Virus record (IMG/VR): IMGVR_UViG_3300042503_000164
Span: 1 to 29,486 of that record
DNA from: a virus
Reading direction: 5' to 3' (one strand)
DNA: 29,486 nt
This document shows positions 6,770 to 17,977 of this stretch, piece by piece. Position 1 is the stretch's first letter. Every line of letters starts with the position of its first letter. The translations under genes were made by a program, and so were the position numbers. The notes under the pieces were generated by a model. The model searched no databases. It saw only the letters and a program-made list of their open reading frames with translations, and was not told the origin of the DNA.

Positions 6770-6996
6770 GATCTGTCAGCCTTGTTATCCAGCTTGTCTT
6801 CAATTCTGCGAAGGTGCGTCATTACTTCGTCAAATTTCTTGTCGATGGATTGAAATTTCTCATCGCCAAAGCCCAGCCGCGCTTCAAGCAGCGTCAGTTT
6901 GTTGGTCAGATTCACCCAGACAGTTATCAGCGCCCCTATAAAGCTAAGGGCGGTGATGACAAAACCAAGGATGGTAAAGAGTGTGTTAGTATCCAT
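6766..6996 (-). CDS. Small membrane coiled-coil protein, 76 aa
   Basis: The frame is open up to a GTG at 7056, but this would overlap the fibre chaperone gene; ATG 6996 gives MDTNTLFTILGFVITALSFI and is preferred. The product has one N-terminal membrane helix (about 5-28), then an amphipathic coiled coil with regular hydrophobic spacing (LTLLEARLGF, FDEVMTHLRRIEDKL) and a basic end. This layout is common among small phage proteins near lysis and fibre genes (compare the inverse layout of XhlA). No good ribosome binding site precedes 6996, but a 12-codon reading frame with a strong GGAGG site overlaps the start. Function unknown. Confidence 0.7.
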   Translation of the reverse strand: MDTNTLFTILGFVITALSFIGALITVWVNLTNKLTLLEARLGFGDEKFQSIDKKFDEVMTHLRRIEDKLDNKADRS

Positions 6997-7024
6997 CAGA
7001 AATGATACTTGAAAGAGTCGCCAT
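6986..7024 (-). CDS. Possible 12-aa leader peptide
   Basis: ATG at 7024 lies 5 bases after GGAGG, the strongest ribosome binding site nearby, and encodes MATLSSIISDGY before a TAA at 6986. The stop lies just downstream of the ATG of the next gene (6996), an arrangement suited to termination-reinitiation. It may set translation of the small membrane protein. It could also be a chance reading frame. Confidence 0.3.
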   Translation of the reverse strand: MATLSSIISDGY

Positions 7025-7025
7025 G

Positions 7026-7505
7026 CTATCCTCCGGCTGATGGCGACGCAGGCCACTCAATGTTGAACGGGTCACTTTGCGTTGTTATATCACGCAATGC
7101 CTGCCGATACGATCCCCAATTTGCAGCTTCCGCGCTTGTCAGTGGCGCATCAGGAAGCTGGGTCCAATCGCAAGCGGTCAGACGGCGATTGCGGTCAAAG
7201 CGGACAGCGCCCCACTCCTGCTCTGTACGGGCGGCAATTTCTTCTTCGTTCATCGGAACAACAATCCGCGTCTGGTAAAATACGCCGTTGTCTTGCGACT
7301 TAACCGGAGCGACTTCTTCCAGCTTCTCAAACACACCGTGTTCTGGTGGCATGGAGAAATCATAAATACCGTATCCGTAGGGCTCAATGTGTTCCGGCAA
7401 AAGCGGGAACGGCAAAGATACGCTTGGGTTGACTTGCTTGAAGTTATCAAGAGCTACTGGGTTGCCTGTTGGCTGACCATTTTCAAGTTGAATAAGAAAC
7501 ATCAT
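7026..7505 (-). CDS. Tail fibre assembly protein (phage_tail_APC-like)
   Basis: 159 residues. The C-terminal third has RNRRLTACDWTQLPDAPLTS, then WGSYRQALRDIT and a WP end. This matches the phage tail assembly chaperone-like family (Phage_tail_APC), whose hallmark is (S/C)DWTQLPDAPL-x-W-x-YRQALRDI. The N-terminal part (residues 1-95) is a beta-rich variable domain. Such proteins are usually encoded right after fibre or adhesin genes and help them fold or attach, which fits here directly downstream of the glycine-rich adhesin. ATG 7505 overlaps the adhesin stop (ATGA); a second ATG at 7502 has slightly better spacing to AGGGA. Confidence 0.85.
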   Translation of the reverse strand: MMFLIQLENGQPTGNPVALDNFKQVNPSVSLPFPLLPEHIEPYGYGIYDFSMPPEHGVFEKLEEVAPVKSQDNGVFYQTRIVVPMNEEEIAARTEQEWGAVRFDRNRRLTACDWTQLPDAPLTSAEAANWGSYRQALRDITTQSDPFNIEWPASPSAGG

Positions 7506-8371
7506 ACATTCCCTGTGTTAGTTGATGGAAAGGAGCGACCTGGCCCCCAGATAATACGGACTGCGCCGCCGCCGCCGGAACCGCCACCGAAATCGGTATA
7601 TTGGGTACCGTAGTACCATTCACCAGTTCCTTCGTCGTATAGCTCAACTGTATTTGTACCGTAGCCACCGCCGCCACCTCCGCCGCCGTAGCCGCCACCT
7701 CCGCCGCCACTGTAGTAGGCACCACCGCCGCCAGAGCCGCCAGAGCCGTCAGAGCCGCCGTAGCCGCCAAACGCGCCGCCGCCATTAGTCCCTTGACCTA
7801 AAAGTCCGACGCCACCGCCGCCGCCACCGCCGAACCTGATTTCGTCATAGCCACCTGTATAATATTGTGGTGGCTCGCCGCCCCCGCCACCGCCTCCGGC
7901 ACCATTGATGCCGGTGCCGCCTGATCCCCCGTAATACGCCCCTGAACCACCTGTATAAGTGTTCCCGCCTGTATAGCCAGCCGCGCCGCCTCCGCCTACT
8001 CCGGCATTGCCGCCGCTTGAGCCGCCTTGGTTTATATGGGCGCTATAGGTTCCGGAACTGCCTTGGCCGCCACCATTTGCGTTGACTGAATACGCAGCGG
8101 CGGTGCCAAAAGCACTGCCATTTGAAACTACAACAAGGTAACTGGAACCCGGTGTAACTGGGATATTGTTTCTCCACCCAAGTGCGCCGCCGCCTCCGCC
8201 TTGTCCCATGCCGCCGTTACCGCCAACGCCGACAGCAACAACGCAAACGCTCGTCACGCCCGGAGGACAAATCCAAGAAAAATTCCCAGGTGTGGTGTAT
8301 TGCTGTTGCCCCTGCGGTGGCCCACTTGGACCGCCACTAACCATCAGCAATGCGCGAGATACGCTATCCAT
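7502..8371 (-). CDS. Glycine-rich tail adhesin, copy B
   Basis: 289 residues. An N-terminal beta domain (QQYTTPGNFSWICPPGVTSV, VVAVGVGG) leads into long poly-Gly stretches broken by short aromatic loops (QYYTGGYDEIRF, VELYDEGTGEWYYG), ending GGAVRIIWGPGRSFPSTNT. This is the glycine-rich domain type used at phage tail or fibre tips; in phage S16 and relatives, glycine-rich strands pack as polyglycine helices and loops recognise the host. It is a paralogue of the gene at 8957-9829, sharing both ends and differing in the middle. The start at 8371 is preferred over upstream in-frame codons because it lies 4 bases after the previous stop. Host-range role inferred. Confidence 0.85.
   Translation of the reverse strand: MDSVSRALLMVSGGPSGPPQGQQQYTTPGNFSWICPPGVTSVCVVAVGVGGNGGMGQGGGGGALGWRNNIPVTPGSSYLVVVSNGSAFGTAAAYSVNANGGGQGSSGTYSAHINQGGSSGGNAGVGGGGAAGYTGGNTYTGGSGAYYGGSGGTGINGAGGGGGGGEPPQYYTGGYDEIRFGGGGGGGVGLLGQGTNGGGAFGGYGGSDGSGGSGGGGAYYSGGGGGGYGGGGGGGGYGTNTVELYDEGTGEWYYGTQYTDFGGGSGGGGAVRIIWGPGRSFPSTNTGNV
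7505..7570. repeat. Direct repeat, adhesin 3' end, unit 1
   Basis: The last 60 or so bases of the adhesin gene here are nearly identical to 8960-9025, the end of the other adhesin gene (both contain TTCCCTGTGTTAGTTGATGG on the plus strand). Together they mark a duplication and could support recombination that swaps or deletes the intervening adhesin. Confidence 0.8.
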
Positions 8372-8375
8372 CGCC

Positions 8376-8957
8376 TTACGCCGTGTAGTTCGTTTGCGCT
8401 GCGCCGCGCCAGTTTGTTCCGGCATCGTCAGTCACAAACGTGAAAAGGTGAACGCGGCTAGTTGTCAGTGTTGGTGCAGTGCCACCAGGCCAACGAACAG
8501 TGGTCGGCCAGGTGACAGAGCCGCTGGTGTGCGTCAGTTCCAGCGTAAACGCATATGCGCGGCTGGACGGCGGGTTGCTAAACGTGAATGTGCTGTTCGC
8601 GCTGATAGTCTTGGTAAAGAAGTTACCCAATGAGCAGTCGATGTCGAGGGCTGCAACCGCAGTCAAGCTACCGCGAACCGGACCCAATTGATCGGCTGTC
8701 GCTATGGTAGCCGTGCCAGTAAACGTCGGGGCCGCAAATGATGTCCCAGAAGGCATTGTGACCGTGCCTGTGAACGTCGGAGATGCAAATGATGTCCCAG
8801 AAGGCACTGTGACTGTCCCCGTAAACGTCGGAGATGCAAGTGGAGCCACTCCGGTCAGCGTGTTACCGGAGAACGAGATTGTCTTGTTAGTAACTGTTTG
8901 CGTGTTGGCCGCAGTCAGGACGTTTGATGGGGTAATGATGTTTGAAAGATTAGCCAT
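8376..8957 (-). CDS. Short tail fibre-like protein
   Basis: 193 residues. The N-terminus (ITPSNVLTAANTQTVTNKTI) and three tandem 17-residue units (ASPTFTGTVTVPSGTSF) are classic phage fibre shaft repeats. The C-terminal 100 residues form a beta-rich domain (DIDCSLGNFFTKTI, FTLELTHTSGSVTWP, VHLFTFVTDDAGTNWRGA) of a kind seen at the ends of many phage fibre proteins. It lies between the two glycine-rich adhesins and overlaps the previous stop by one base (TAATG). It probably forms a minor fibre or a connector for the adhesins. Fibre assignment is firm; its place in the virion is inferred. Confidence 0.82.
   Translation of the reverse strand: MANLSNIITPSNVLTAANTQTVTNKTISFSGNTLTGVAPLASPTFTGTVTVPSGTSFASPTFTGTVTMPSGTSFAAPTFTGTATIATADQLGPVRGSLTAVAALDIDCSLGNFFTKTISANSTFTFSNPPSSRAYAFTLELTHTSGSVTWPTTVRWPGGTAPTLTTSRVHLFTFVTDDAGTNWRGAAQTNYTA
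8713..8838 (-). repeat. 51-base tandem repeat in fibre gene
   Basis: Two full and one partial copy of a 51-base unit encoding ASPTFTGTV-x-PSGTSF. The plus-strand segment GATGTCCCAGAAGGCA recurs 51 bases apart. The high DNA identity suggests recent expansion and possible change in copy number by slippage. Confidence 0.8.
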
Positions 8958-9828
8958 TAGACGTTCCCTGTGTTAGTTGATGGGAAAGAGCGACCAGCGC
9001 CCCAGATGATGCGGACTGCGCCGCCAGTAGCGGCGCCACCTTGACCGTAAAAAGTTCCATATTCGTAATCGATTGTTCTTGAGCCGCTTCCTCCCCCGCC
9101 GCCATACTCGCCGCCGTCCTTTATATTGGAACCTCCACCTGTTCCACCGGAGCCGCCGCCGCCGCGATTTCCCCCAACAAATGAATCCGTTGGGATTGAA
9201 GCGCCTCCGCTACCAGAGGAACCTGCACCTAAAAGCCCGACGCCACCGCCGCCGCCACCCGCAGTTTCCCAAAAATAAGTATCAGTATAATTATTACCGC
9301 CACCGCCACCACCGCCTGCGCCGCCGCCAGAGCCATTGCCCCCTGTGGAGCCACCCTGCGCTCCTCCGTTGCCGCCGTTCCCTGTGTATCCTCCTGCGCC
9401 GCCACCGCCAGAGCCGGAGTTACCAAACCCATTCCCGCCGTTACCGCCGCCATCGCCTACATATCCGCCGCCAGCAGAGGAGCTACTCACACTACCGCCT
9501 CCCCCCTTAACAGTGCTAGAGGATATAAAATAACTATCCTCTCCGGGATCGTAACCTCCGTCATAGCCACCAAAACTGCTGGCAGCTACCTGCACTGTAT
9601 AGGAAGTACCCGGCGTCACGGAAATATTGTTTTTCCAGCCAAGACCTCCGCCACCTGCGGCTATATAACCCGCTCCACCTCCTCCGCTGCCAACACACAC
9701 GACGCAAACGCTCGTTACGTCCGCAGGACAAACCCACGAAAAAGTTCCAGCCGTGGTGTATGCCTGTTGACCAGGGGGTGGCCCAGCGGCCCCACTAGCT
9801 GCAAGAAGCGCCATCTGGATCGCAGTCA

Positions 9829-9829
<1 letters not shown>
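8957..9829 (-). CDS. Glycine-rich tail adhesin, copy A
   Basis: 290 residues, paralogous to the product at 7502-8371. The N-terminal block (QQAYTTAGTFSWVCPADVTS, LGWKNNISVTPGTSYTV) and the C-terminal block (GGAVRIIWGAGRSFPSTNT) match between copies, while the Gly-rich middle has different loops (DTYFWETAG, ASIPTDSFVG, SRTIDYEYGTFYG). Loops between glycine runs are the likely receptor-contacting parts. The start at 9829 overlaps the collagen-fibre stop (TAATG), so the two genes are probably translationally coupled. Family assignment is from composition plus conserved ends. Confidence 0.85.
8960..9025. repeat. Direct repeat, adhesin 3' end, unit 2
   Basis: Partner of 7505-7570, in the same orientation about 1.45 kb away, with only scattered mismatches over some 60 bases. 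The 5' regions of the two adhesin genes (about 8230-8340 and 9690-9800) are also clearly similar at the DNA level. Confidence 0.8.
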
Positions 9830-13110
<3,281 letters not shown>

Positions 13111-13142
13111 GCTTATCCCTTCGGATTCTTCTTAGCATTTTA

Positions 13143-13161
13143 AGAGTTAGATGCCAACTCT
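13143..13161 (-). other. Small hairpin before fibre gene
   Basis: AGAGTT at 13143-13148 pairs with AACTCT at 13156-13161 around a 7-base loop, in the 54-base gap between the 61-aa gene and the collagen fibre gene. In the transcript it is followed by TTAAAAT, so it is at best a weak attenuator. Nothing else is visible in this gap apart from the fibre gene's ribosome binding site. Confidence 0.25.
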
Positions 13162-13164
13162 GTA

Positions 13165-13350
13165 TTATGGCTCAGGCTCTATTGGGACAACATCCAATGT
13201 GTCTAGATCAACCTTGTACTTTGAGTCATCGACGGGCTGGTGTTCCATGTAGGCTTCACCATCCCAGCAATTTATGCTGATGTCCTCTGGCAAGCATGAG
13301 ATGCTGCAACGGATGTCCCCGTCGGATAGCTTATAAACTATGTAATTCAC
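13165..13350 (-). CDS. Hypothetical protein, 61 aa
   Basis: Small acidic protein starting at GTG 13350, which overlaps the stop of the tail-tip gene by four bases (GTGA). It reads MNYIVYKLSDGDIRCSISC, then SINCWDGEAYMEH and an acidic, proline-rich end (VPIEPEP). Three cysteines, no membrane segment. The end resembles small proteins encoded next to tail-tip and fibre genes in several phages, but I cannot name a family. Coupling to the tip gene suggests a virion or assembly role. Confidence 0.68.
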   Translation of the reverse strand: MNYIVYKLSDGDIRCSISCLPEDISINCWDGEAYMEHQPVDDSKYKVDLDTLDVVPIEPEP

Positions 13351-16349
13351 TTTTTAAACTCCGTCAAAACAAGTGAACGTGTGGCTGTAGATGTAGACGC
13401 GCCTGAACCAGCAACGCTATCACCAGACCTCCTAGCATAGATTCTGGCTGTGTATGTTCCCGCAGCCAATCCTGAACGAACAGCGGTTATAGTAACTGGA
13501 ATTTCAAAATAGTTTGTTATCCCAGAGATAAAAGTTGTTCTTGCCCTTGCAGTTTGCGTCAAAGCAACGCTGTCCAAATACAGAGCATATTCAACACCAA
13601 ACCTGTTAAAAGTGCTTGTAGAGCCTTCTTGGCAAATTGCATTAAAGTTGGCGCTTATAACAACATCGCCACCAGTTGTTGTCACGGCAACAGACTGAAC
13701 AACTGTCCAGGTTGCTGGGTCGGCGTCGGCTGAAGTTGCAATTGTTACGGATGTGCTAGATGTAATAGTCGATGTTTTTGTGATAGCGTTGTTTAAAACA
13801 GACGCGGTGTTGACCTTGTCCGTGTTGACAATGCCATCAGTTTTAATCGTTCCAGCAATTGTGTCCGCATCTCTGCCGCCAACGGTAGTGCCAGAAGGTG
13901 CGCCATTGGTAGCTGTATTAACCCAAGCCGATCCACTCCAACGCTTCAGCAGCAGTGTCGAACTGTCATACCAAAGATCGCCAATTGCTTCGGCAGTCGG
14001 CGTAGTGGTGGCAAAGAAGGTGACAATCTTGCTGTCAGCCGTAGCCTGTGCGCCAGCCGCAGAGGTAATTGCATCAGCAATCATACCATCTTGAGCAAGA
14101 ACCCATGTGCTGCCGCTGTAGCGATACAACTTGTTTTCATCGTCAGTATCGAACCAGAGGTCACCAACCGAAGCACCTGTTGGCGCGGTGGTTTGGAAAA
14201 ATGTTTCGATCTTGCTGTCAGCCAAGGCTAAAGCGTTGTTTGCGTCTTGTTGCGCAGCATCAATCGCAGATATTTGCGCTGATGTAGCGCCAAAGTTTGC
14301 GGTATCTTGCCAAGCCGAACCATTCCACCTTTGCAGGATTAGGGTGCTGGTATTATACCAAAGGTCGCCAATTGCCTCTGCCGTAGGGGCGCTAGCAGCA
14401 TAGAATGTTGTGACTTTACCGGCATCCCTGACGCTTACCCAAGATGACCCACTCCAGCGGTACATCTTGTTCTTGTCATCAGAATCCATCCAGAGATCAC
14501 CGACAGCCTCAGCCGTTGGGGCGGTGGCTTGGAAAAAGGTTGTAACCTTGCCGTCGGCGGTGGCTTGGGCATTTGATGCCGCACTAATTGCTGTGGTAAT
14601 TTCAGTATCCTGAGCATCCGCCCAAGAAACGCCATTCCAACGATACATTTTATTGCCGTCATCGGTATTAAACCAAATATCGCCTATGCCATCAGCCGTT
14701 GGTGTTGTTGATTGATAGAAGCTGGTAATCTTACCATCCAACACTGCCTCTGCATCTGTGATGGCAAGGATCAATGGGTTGTTCAGCGGGTTGTAGATAG
14801 TTGGAGCGGTTGCCGTTAAGGGGGCGCTTTCATCCGAGTCCCAAGCGTAAATGGCAGCATTTTCTTCGATTAATGCCATTGGCACTTGACCGTCAAAGCG
14901 AATCTCTTGGCTAACAACGCGGAATGGTTTATCCGCCCACCCAAGAGAAGATAAATTAACGCGCACAATATCGCCAACCTGACAGCCAAGAGCTTTGGCG
15001 TTAAAGGTTGTGGAGAACAACCCGCGATACTGGTTGCGCTGCAATACCTGATTGGCGATGCGCTGCGCCCTGCGCCCATCTTCTACATATGGCAGGTCAA
15101 GTGACATAACTCGCTCTACACCGTCCGGTGAAGCAAAACCGACCTGTGGATAGTCTACCATTTGATAAAGGCTATTATTTGATGGATCAACATAGCGGCC
15201 ACGGGCAATGTTGTAGTTGTCGGTCAAGCCACGAGTTTGCTGCCAATCAAACCCACCGATCATGTCGCCTTCATTAAGGTCAAGGACGTAATCAGCAAGA
15301 TCGTTTTTCATTGCTGTTACTGTCAACTTACCACCGTTGTCACGGAGTGTGCCATTCATTGAAGCAAGAAGGTTATTGATAATTTCCATGCGGTCATCAG
15401 AATCTGAAGCCGTGCCGCTTGAGCGATAGCGTTTCTGAGTTCCGCCAATTGCTAAAGTGACGTTCTCATCACAAATGTTAGCTGCTGTAATGAACGATTC
15501 CATATCAATTCGACCATACGGTACTCCGCAGCCTACAGATAATTTGTTATTGATTTCCCAGCCCATTAACCACCAAAGCAATTGCAGCACTGGGTTGTCG
15601 GTGTCATCAGCATTTGTGTAAACACCCCAAGTGCTTTGGTCAGTTGCACGATGCGTACCAGAGCCACCAGGCACAGTGCTGTCTTTGCGTGGATCATAAA
15701 GCAAAGCGCCGTCGCCAATGATTGTTACGCGGCTAGGTAAGCCGTTTACCAGTGGGCTATCTTGCTTCTTATCATTTCCAGTACGCTTAATGCGTAAATG
15801 CACATATGCGCAGCCTGTAAGGCGACGGCTTGCACCCCACTTAGAGCCACCGTTAATGGAAATGTAGTTGGCATCAGTTCCCTCAGTGCGAACTGCAATC
15901 GTCAAATAACCAGAGTAAGTGGCCGTAACACCGCCAGCAAGTGTCCACGCTTGCTTTTCTTCAAACCATATTTCAGTAATTGACGCAACTTTATGAGCGG
16001 CCACAGCAATAATATAATCAACATATTCTTGGTCTGTCCCACTGGATTCGTGATAACGAAGGTCGAGTGGCATCGCCGTTGTGCCGAATACAACTTTGCG
16101 CGGCGTTGATGGATCAAGGCTGACGTTTAATCGTGACATTTGAGTCTTTGGTACTTTAGGACCAAACAATGCCATCGATGCTGTAGAAAGCGCGATTGAA
16201 GCGCCTATGGCCGTAATAGTGGCTACCGTTGCGGCTGTTGCTGCCGCAGTTGCCGTGGAACCTAGAAAAATAGGCGCGAGTTGCGGTGCATAAACGATCA
16301 TCGCGACAGAGGCCGCAATTATCGCAACAGTTCTTAAAGTCTTACCCAC
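13347..16349 (-). CDS. Tail tip attachment protein, J-like
   Basis: About 1000 residues. A hydrophobic, Ala-rich N-terminus (VAIIAASVAMIVYAPQ, then ATAAATAATVATITAIGASIA) is typical of J-like proteins. Then a tail-hub region (MSRLNVSLDPSTPRKVVFG, LLWWLMGWEINNKLS, DRMEIINNLLASMNGTL, GDMIGGFDWQQTRGLTDNYN, FSTTFNAKALGCQVGDIVRV). Five repeats follow of the form FFQ-TTAPTAEAVGDLWMDSDDKNKMYRWSGSSW, then a beta-rich end domain. It should form the hub tip and contact the host or anchor fibres. GTG 16349 is chosen since it overlaps the previous stop and GGGG lies 8 bases upstream; ATG 16403 in the same frame would overlap more. Confidence 0.9.
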   Translation of the reverse strand: MGKTLRTVAIIAASVAMIVYAPQLAPIFLGSTATAAATAATVATITAIGASIALSTASMALFGPKVPKTQMSRLNVSLDPSTPRKVVFGTTAMPLDLRYHESSGTDQEYVDYIIAVAAHKVASITEIWFEEKQAWTLAGGVTATYSGYLTIAVRTEGTDANYISINGGSKWGASRRLTGCAYVHLRIKRTGNDKKQDSPLVNGLPSRVTIIGDGALLYDPRKDSTVPGGSGTHRATDQSTWGVYTNADDTDNPVLQLLWWLMGWEINNKLSVGCGVPYGRIDMESFITAANICDENVTLAIGGTQKRYRSSGTASDSDDRMEIINNLLASMNGTLRDNGGKLTVTAMKNDLADYVLDLNEGDMIGGFDWQQTRGLTDNYNIARGRYVDPSNNSLYQMVDYPQVGFASPDGVERVMSLDLPYVEDGRRAQRIANQVLQRNQYRGLFSTTFNAKALGCQVGDIVRVNLSSLGWADKPFRVVSQEIRFDGQVPMALIEENAAIYAWDSDESAPLTATAPTIYNPLNNPLILAITDAEAVLDGKITSFYQSTTPTADGIGDIWFNTDDGNKMYRWNGVSWADAQDTEITTAISAASNAQATADGKVTTFFQATAPTAEAVGDLWMDSDDKNKMYRWSGSSWVSVRDAGKVTTFYAASAPTAEAIGDLWYNTSTLILQRWNGSAWQDTANFGATSAQISAIDAAQQDANNALALADSKIETFFQTTAPTGASVGDLWFDTDDENKLYRYSGSTWVLAQDGMIADAITSAAGAQATADSKIVTFFATTTPTAEAIGDLWYDSSTLLLKRWSGSAWVNTATNGAPSGTTVGGRDADTIAGTIKTDGIVNTDKVNTASVLNNAITKTSTITSSTSVTIATSADADPATWTVVQSVAVTTTGGDVVISANFNAICQEGSTSTFNRFGVEYALYLDSVALTQTARARTTFISGITNYFEIPVTITAVRSGLAAGTYTARIYARRSGDSVAGSGASTSTATRSLVLTEFKK

Positions 16350-16740
16350 GGCCAACACCCCAGCACTTGTCCCATAGGGATCGGTTAATGCGCTCCAGCC
16401 CATCGTCGGAAACGAAATAAGCGAATCCACCCATTACTACACCAATGCTGTCATCAAAGAAAGCCAAGTCTCCACGCTGGGCATGACCTATTGCAACTTC
16501 GGGAAACTTGCTATCCATAGTCGCCTCAAGGGTTCCTGCGCCAATGTCCTTTATGGCCTTGATACTGCCTTTCAGGCTATCGTACTGGCCGCGAAACTCA
16601 GGCATAGGGTCTTGGCCGGTAATAGACTCGACAGCCCCTGCGGCAAACAGGCAGCAGTCATTTACGCCATACTCAAACGGCTCATGCCGCTTAGTGGCGA
16701 TGTAATTAGATAGAGCGTCTTCCCAAGCATTTATTCTCAT
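16342..16740 (-). CDS. NlpC/P60-like tail protein (DUF6950-like)
   Basis: 132 residues. FEYGVNDCCLFAAGAVESITG contains the DC motif with Cys29 as the presumed nucleophile of the papain-like NlpC/P60 fold; GQYDSLKG and QRGDLAFFDDSIGVVMGG follow the pattern of the DUF6950 family found in tail modules between hub proteins. The histidine usually seen in the GD-x-H-V-G segment is absent here (SIGVV), so hydrolase activity is uncertain. It sits where lambda K, a tail-tip peptidase-like protein, would sit. ATG overlaps the previous stop (ATGA). It may open peptidoglycan at entry or be a structural remnant. Confidence 0.85.
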   Translation of the reverse strand: MRINAWEDALSNYIATKRHEPFEYGVNDCCLFAAGAVESITGQDPMPEFRGQYDSLKGSIKAIKDIGAGTLEATMDSKFPEVAIGHAQRGDLAFFDDSIGVVMGGFAYFVSDDGLERINRSLWDKCWGVGRG

Positions 16741-17387
16741 CTGAAATCCGTATTTTGAGATCCAGGTACACCACCGTCACCAGAACCATTACCGCCACCG
16801 GGACCATACATATATGCGCCAGCGCCAGCCATACCATTGGCCGCAGAGATAGACGCTTCAGCAGATAAATCGCCAGCATCGTAAATGTTTTGAATTAAGT
16901 ATGTCTTATTCTGTGCGCCAGCGATGCTGACCAAATAGTTTTCGATTGTAAGGGTTACTGTTTGGCTTTCAGCACTACCCGCGATACTAACCTCGTTCAT
17001 GTATCCTGTGTAATAAGGAATTATAGAACCGACTTGGCCTTCATTCTCATTAACGCAATAAAACCAAAGCCGCGCAATGCGTCCCTGCCATTTTGACTTA
17101 TCGCCAATAATAGCCAAAAAGTCAGCGTTGTTTACCAGAAGTCCGCTCATGGAAATCGACACAGTATCCGAGCCAGATTCGTTGTGCTTCACAGTCGAAA
17201 CATTGATCAGATTGTGGTCAAAACTATCGTAAGTACCATCGAGTTCTGCGTCGCCTGATTCAGAAATAACCTTGTCGTAAAGGCCACTTGTGCCACGCAA
17301 GACATCACCAACAAAGTCAGCGTAAATTAGAACGCGCCAATTAACGACTGTGGCTTCAAGCGCAGCTTGTGTGGTTGGATCAACCAT
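16737..17387 (-). CDS. Tail tip/hub protein, 216 aa
   Basis: Beta-rich protein with VNWRVLIYADFVGDVLRGTSG at the start, SDTVSISMSGLLVNN and RIARLWFYCVN in the middle, then TGYMNEVSIAGSAESQTVTLTIENYL. The last 40 residues are Gly/Ala-rich (YMYGPGGGNGSGDGGVPG). The pattern, in which axis, displacement and deposit onto a tail hub are encoded between the distal tail protein and the NlpC-like gene, is that of small tail-tip proteins in siphoviruses related to lambda L/M and DUF2163-type proteins. TAATG overlap with the gene before and ATGA with the gene after indicate coupled translation. The exact family is uncertain. Confidence 0.78.
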   Translation of the reverse strand: MVDPTTQAALEATVVNWRVLIYADFVGDVLRGTSGLYDKVISESGDAELDGTYDSFDHNLINVSTVKHNESGSDTVSISMSGLLVNNADFLAIIGDKSKWQGRIARLWFYCVNENEGQVGSIIPYYTGYMNEVSIAGSAESQTVTLTIENYLVSIAGAQNKTYLIQNIYDAGDLSAEASISAANGMAGAGAYMYGPGGGNGSGDGGVPGSQNTDFR

Positions 17388-17977
17388 TAGAAGGACTCCC
17401 GTAAATTCAGCGAGAGGTTATATACATAACCCGCCTCAACTGAAAGCGTTGGCTCCTCTACCAGATACATTAGGCAAAACGGATTCTTGTATTCGATTGC
17501 AGCGTTATCAGATGGCGATACGCGGATAGATGGCTCAAAGGTTAGTGTTGCCACGCCAGACCCATTAACCGTTACGTTTTCAGTCAACTGCAAAAGCTGA
17601 TTATTAATGGTGACGAACTGACCAGCCACTAGAGGAGTAGTAGATGGTGTCCAGCCGTCTGTGTTAAGCTGTCGGCCTGTCTGGTTAGCACCATTCACCG
17701 AAGGTGTGGCAGATGATGTGGACTGCGCAGTCGGGTCAACTGGTATCTGGAAATCATTAGCACCGCCACGGGATTTAGCCGTAAACGCCCTCCAAGCATT
17801 GATGTTGGTCGTACCTACAATTGGTGGCAGAGTAATTTGGCATTCCCACCAACCTCGACCTGACGCTATGGTCTGACGCCGACCCGTCCAATCAGATACG
17901 TTGGTCTGCGCTGGCATAACCAGCCGCCAAGACATACCCTGCGCCTTGGGTGTTGAGGGATATGTGATTGTCGCCAT
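17387..17977 (-). CDS. Distal/minor tail protein, 196 aa
   Basis: Beta-rich protein starting MATITYPSTPKAQGMSWRLV, with DWTGRRQTIASGRGWWECQI and WRAFTAKSRGGANDFQIPVD, then VAGQFVTINNQLLQLTENV and a C-terminal YVYNLSLNLRESF. It is encoded directly after the tape measure gene, the usual site of the distal tail protein that closes the tube at the tip. Its C-terminal strands about membrane-distal phage parts resemble minor tail proteins in other alphaproteobacterial phages. Assignment rests on position and general pattern. The TAATG junction couples it to the tape measure gene. Confidence 0.78.
   Translation of the reverse strand: MATITYPSTPKAQGMSWRLVMPAQTNVSDWTGRRQTIASGRGWWECQITLPPIVGTTNINAWRAFTAKSRGGANDFQIPVDPTAQSTSSATPSVNGANQTGRQLNTDGWTPSTTPLVAGQFVTINNQLLQLTENVTVNGSGVATLTFEPSIRVSPSDNAAIEYKNPFCLMYLVEEPTLSVEAGYVYNLSLNLRESF

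Noticed and set aside
6369-6941. Open plus-strand frame rich in Val, Phe and Leu that looks like a membrane protein
   Set aside because: It is the antisense of the N/T repeat array; hydrophobic residues come from complementing AAC/ACN codons.
7483-7785. Ala-rich minus-strand frame inside the glycine-rich adhesin
   Set aside because: Alternative frame of GGN-rich DNA; the adhesin frame has conserved ends and proper junctions.
9073-9510. Arg-rich plus-strand frame opposite the second adhesin
   Set aside because: Shadow frame from Gly-coding repeats.
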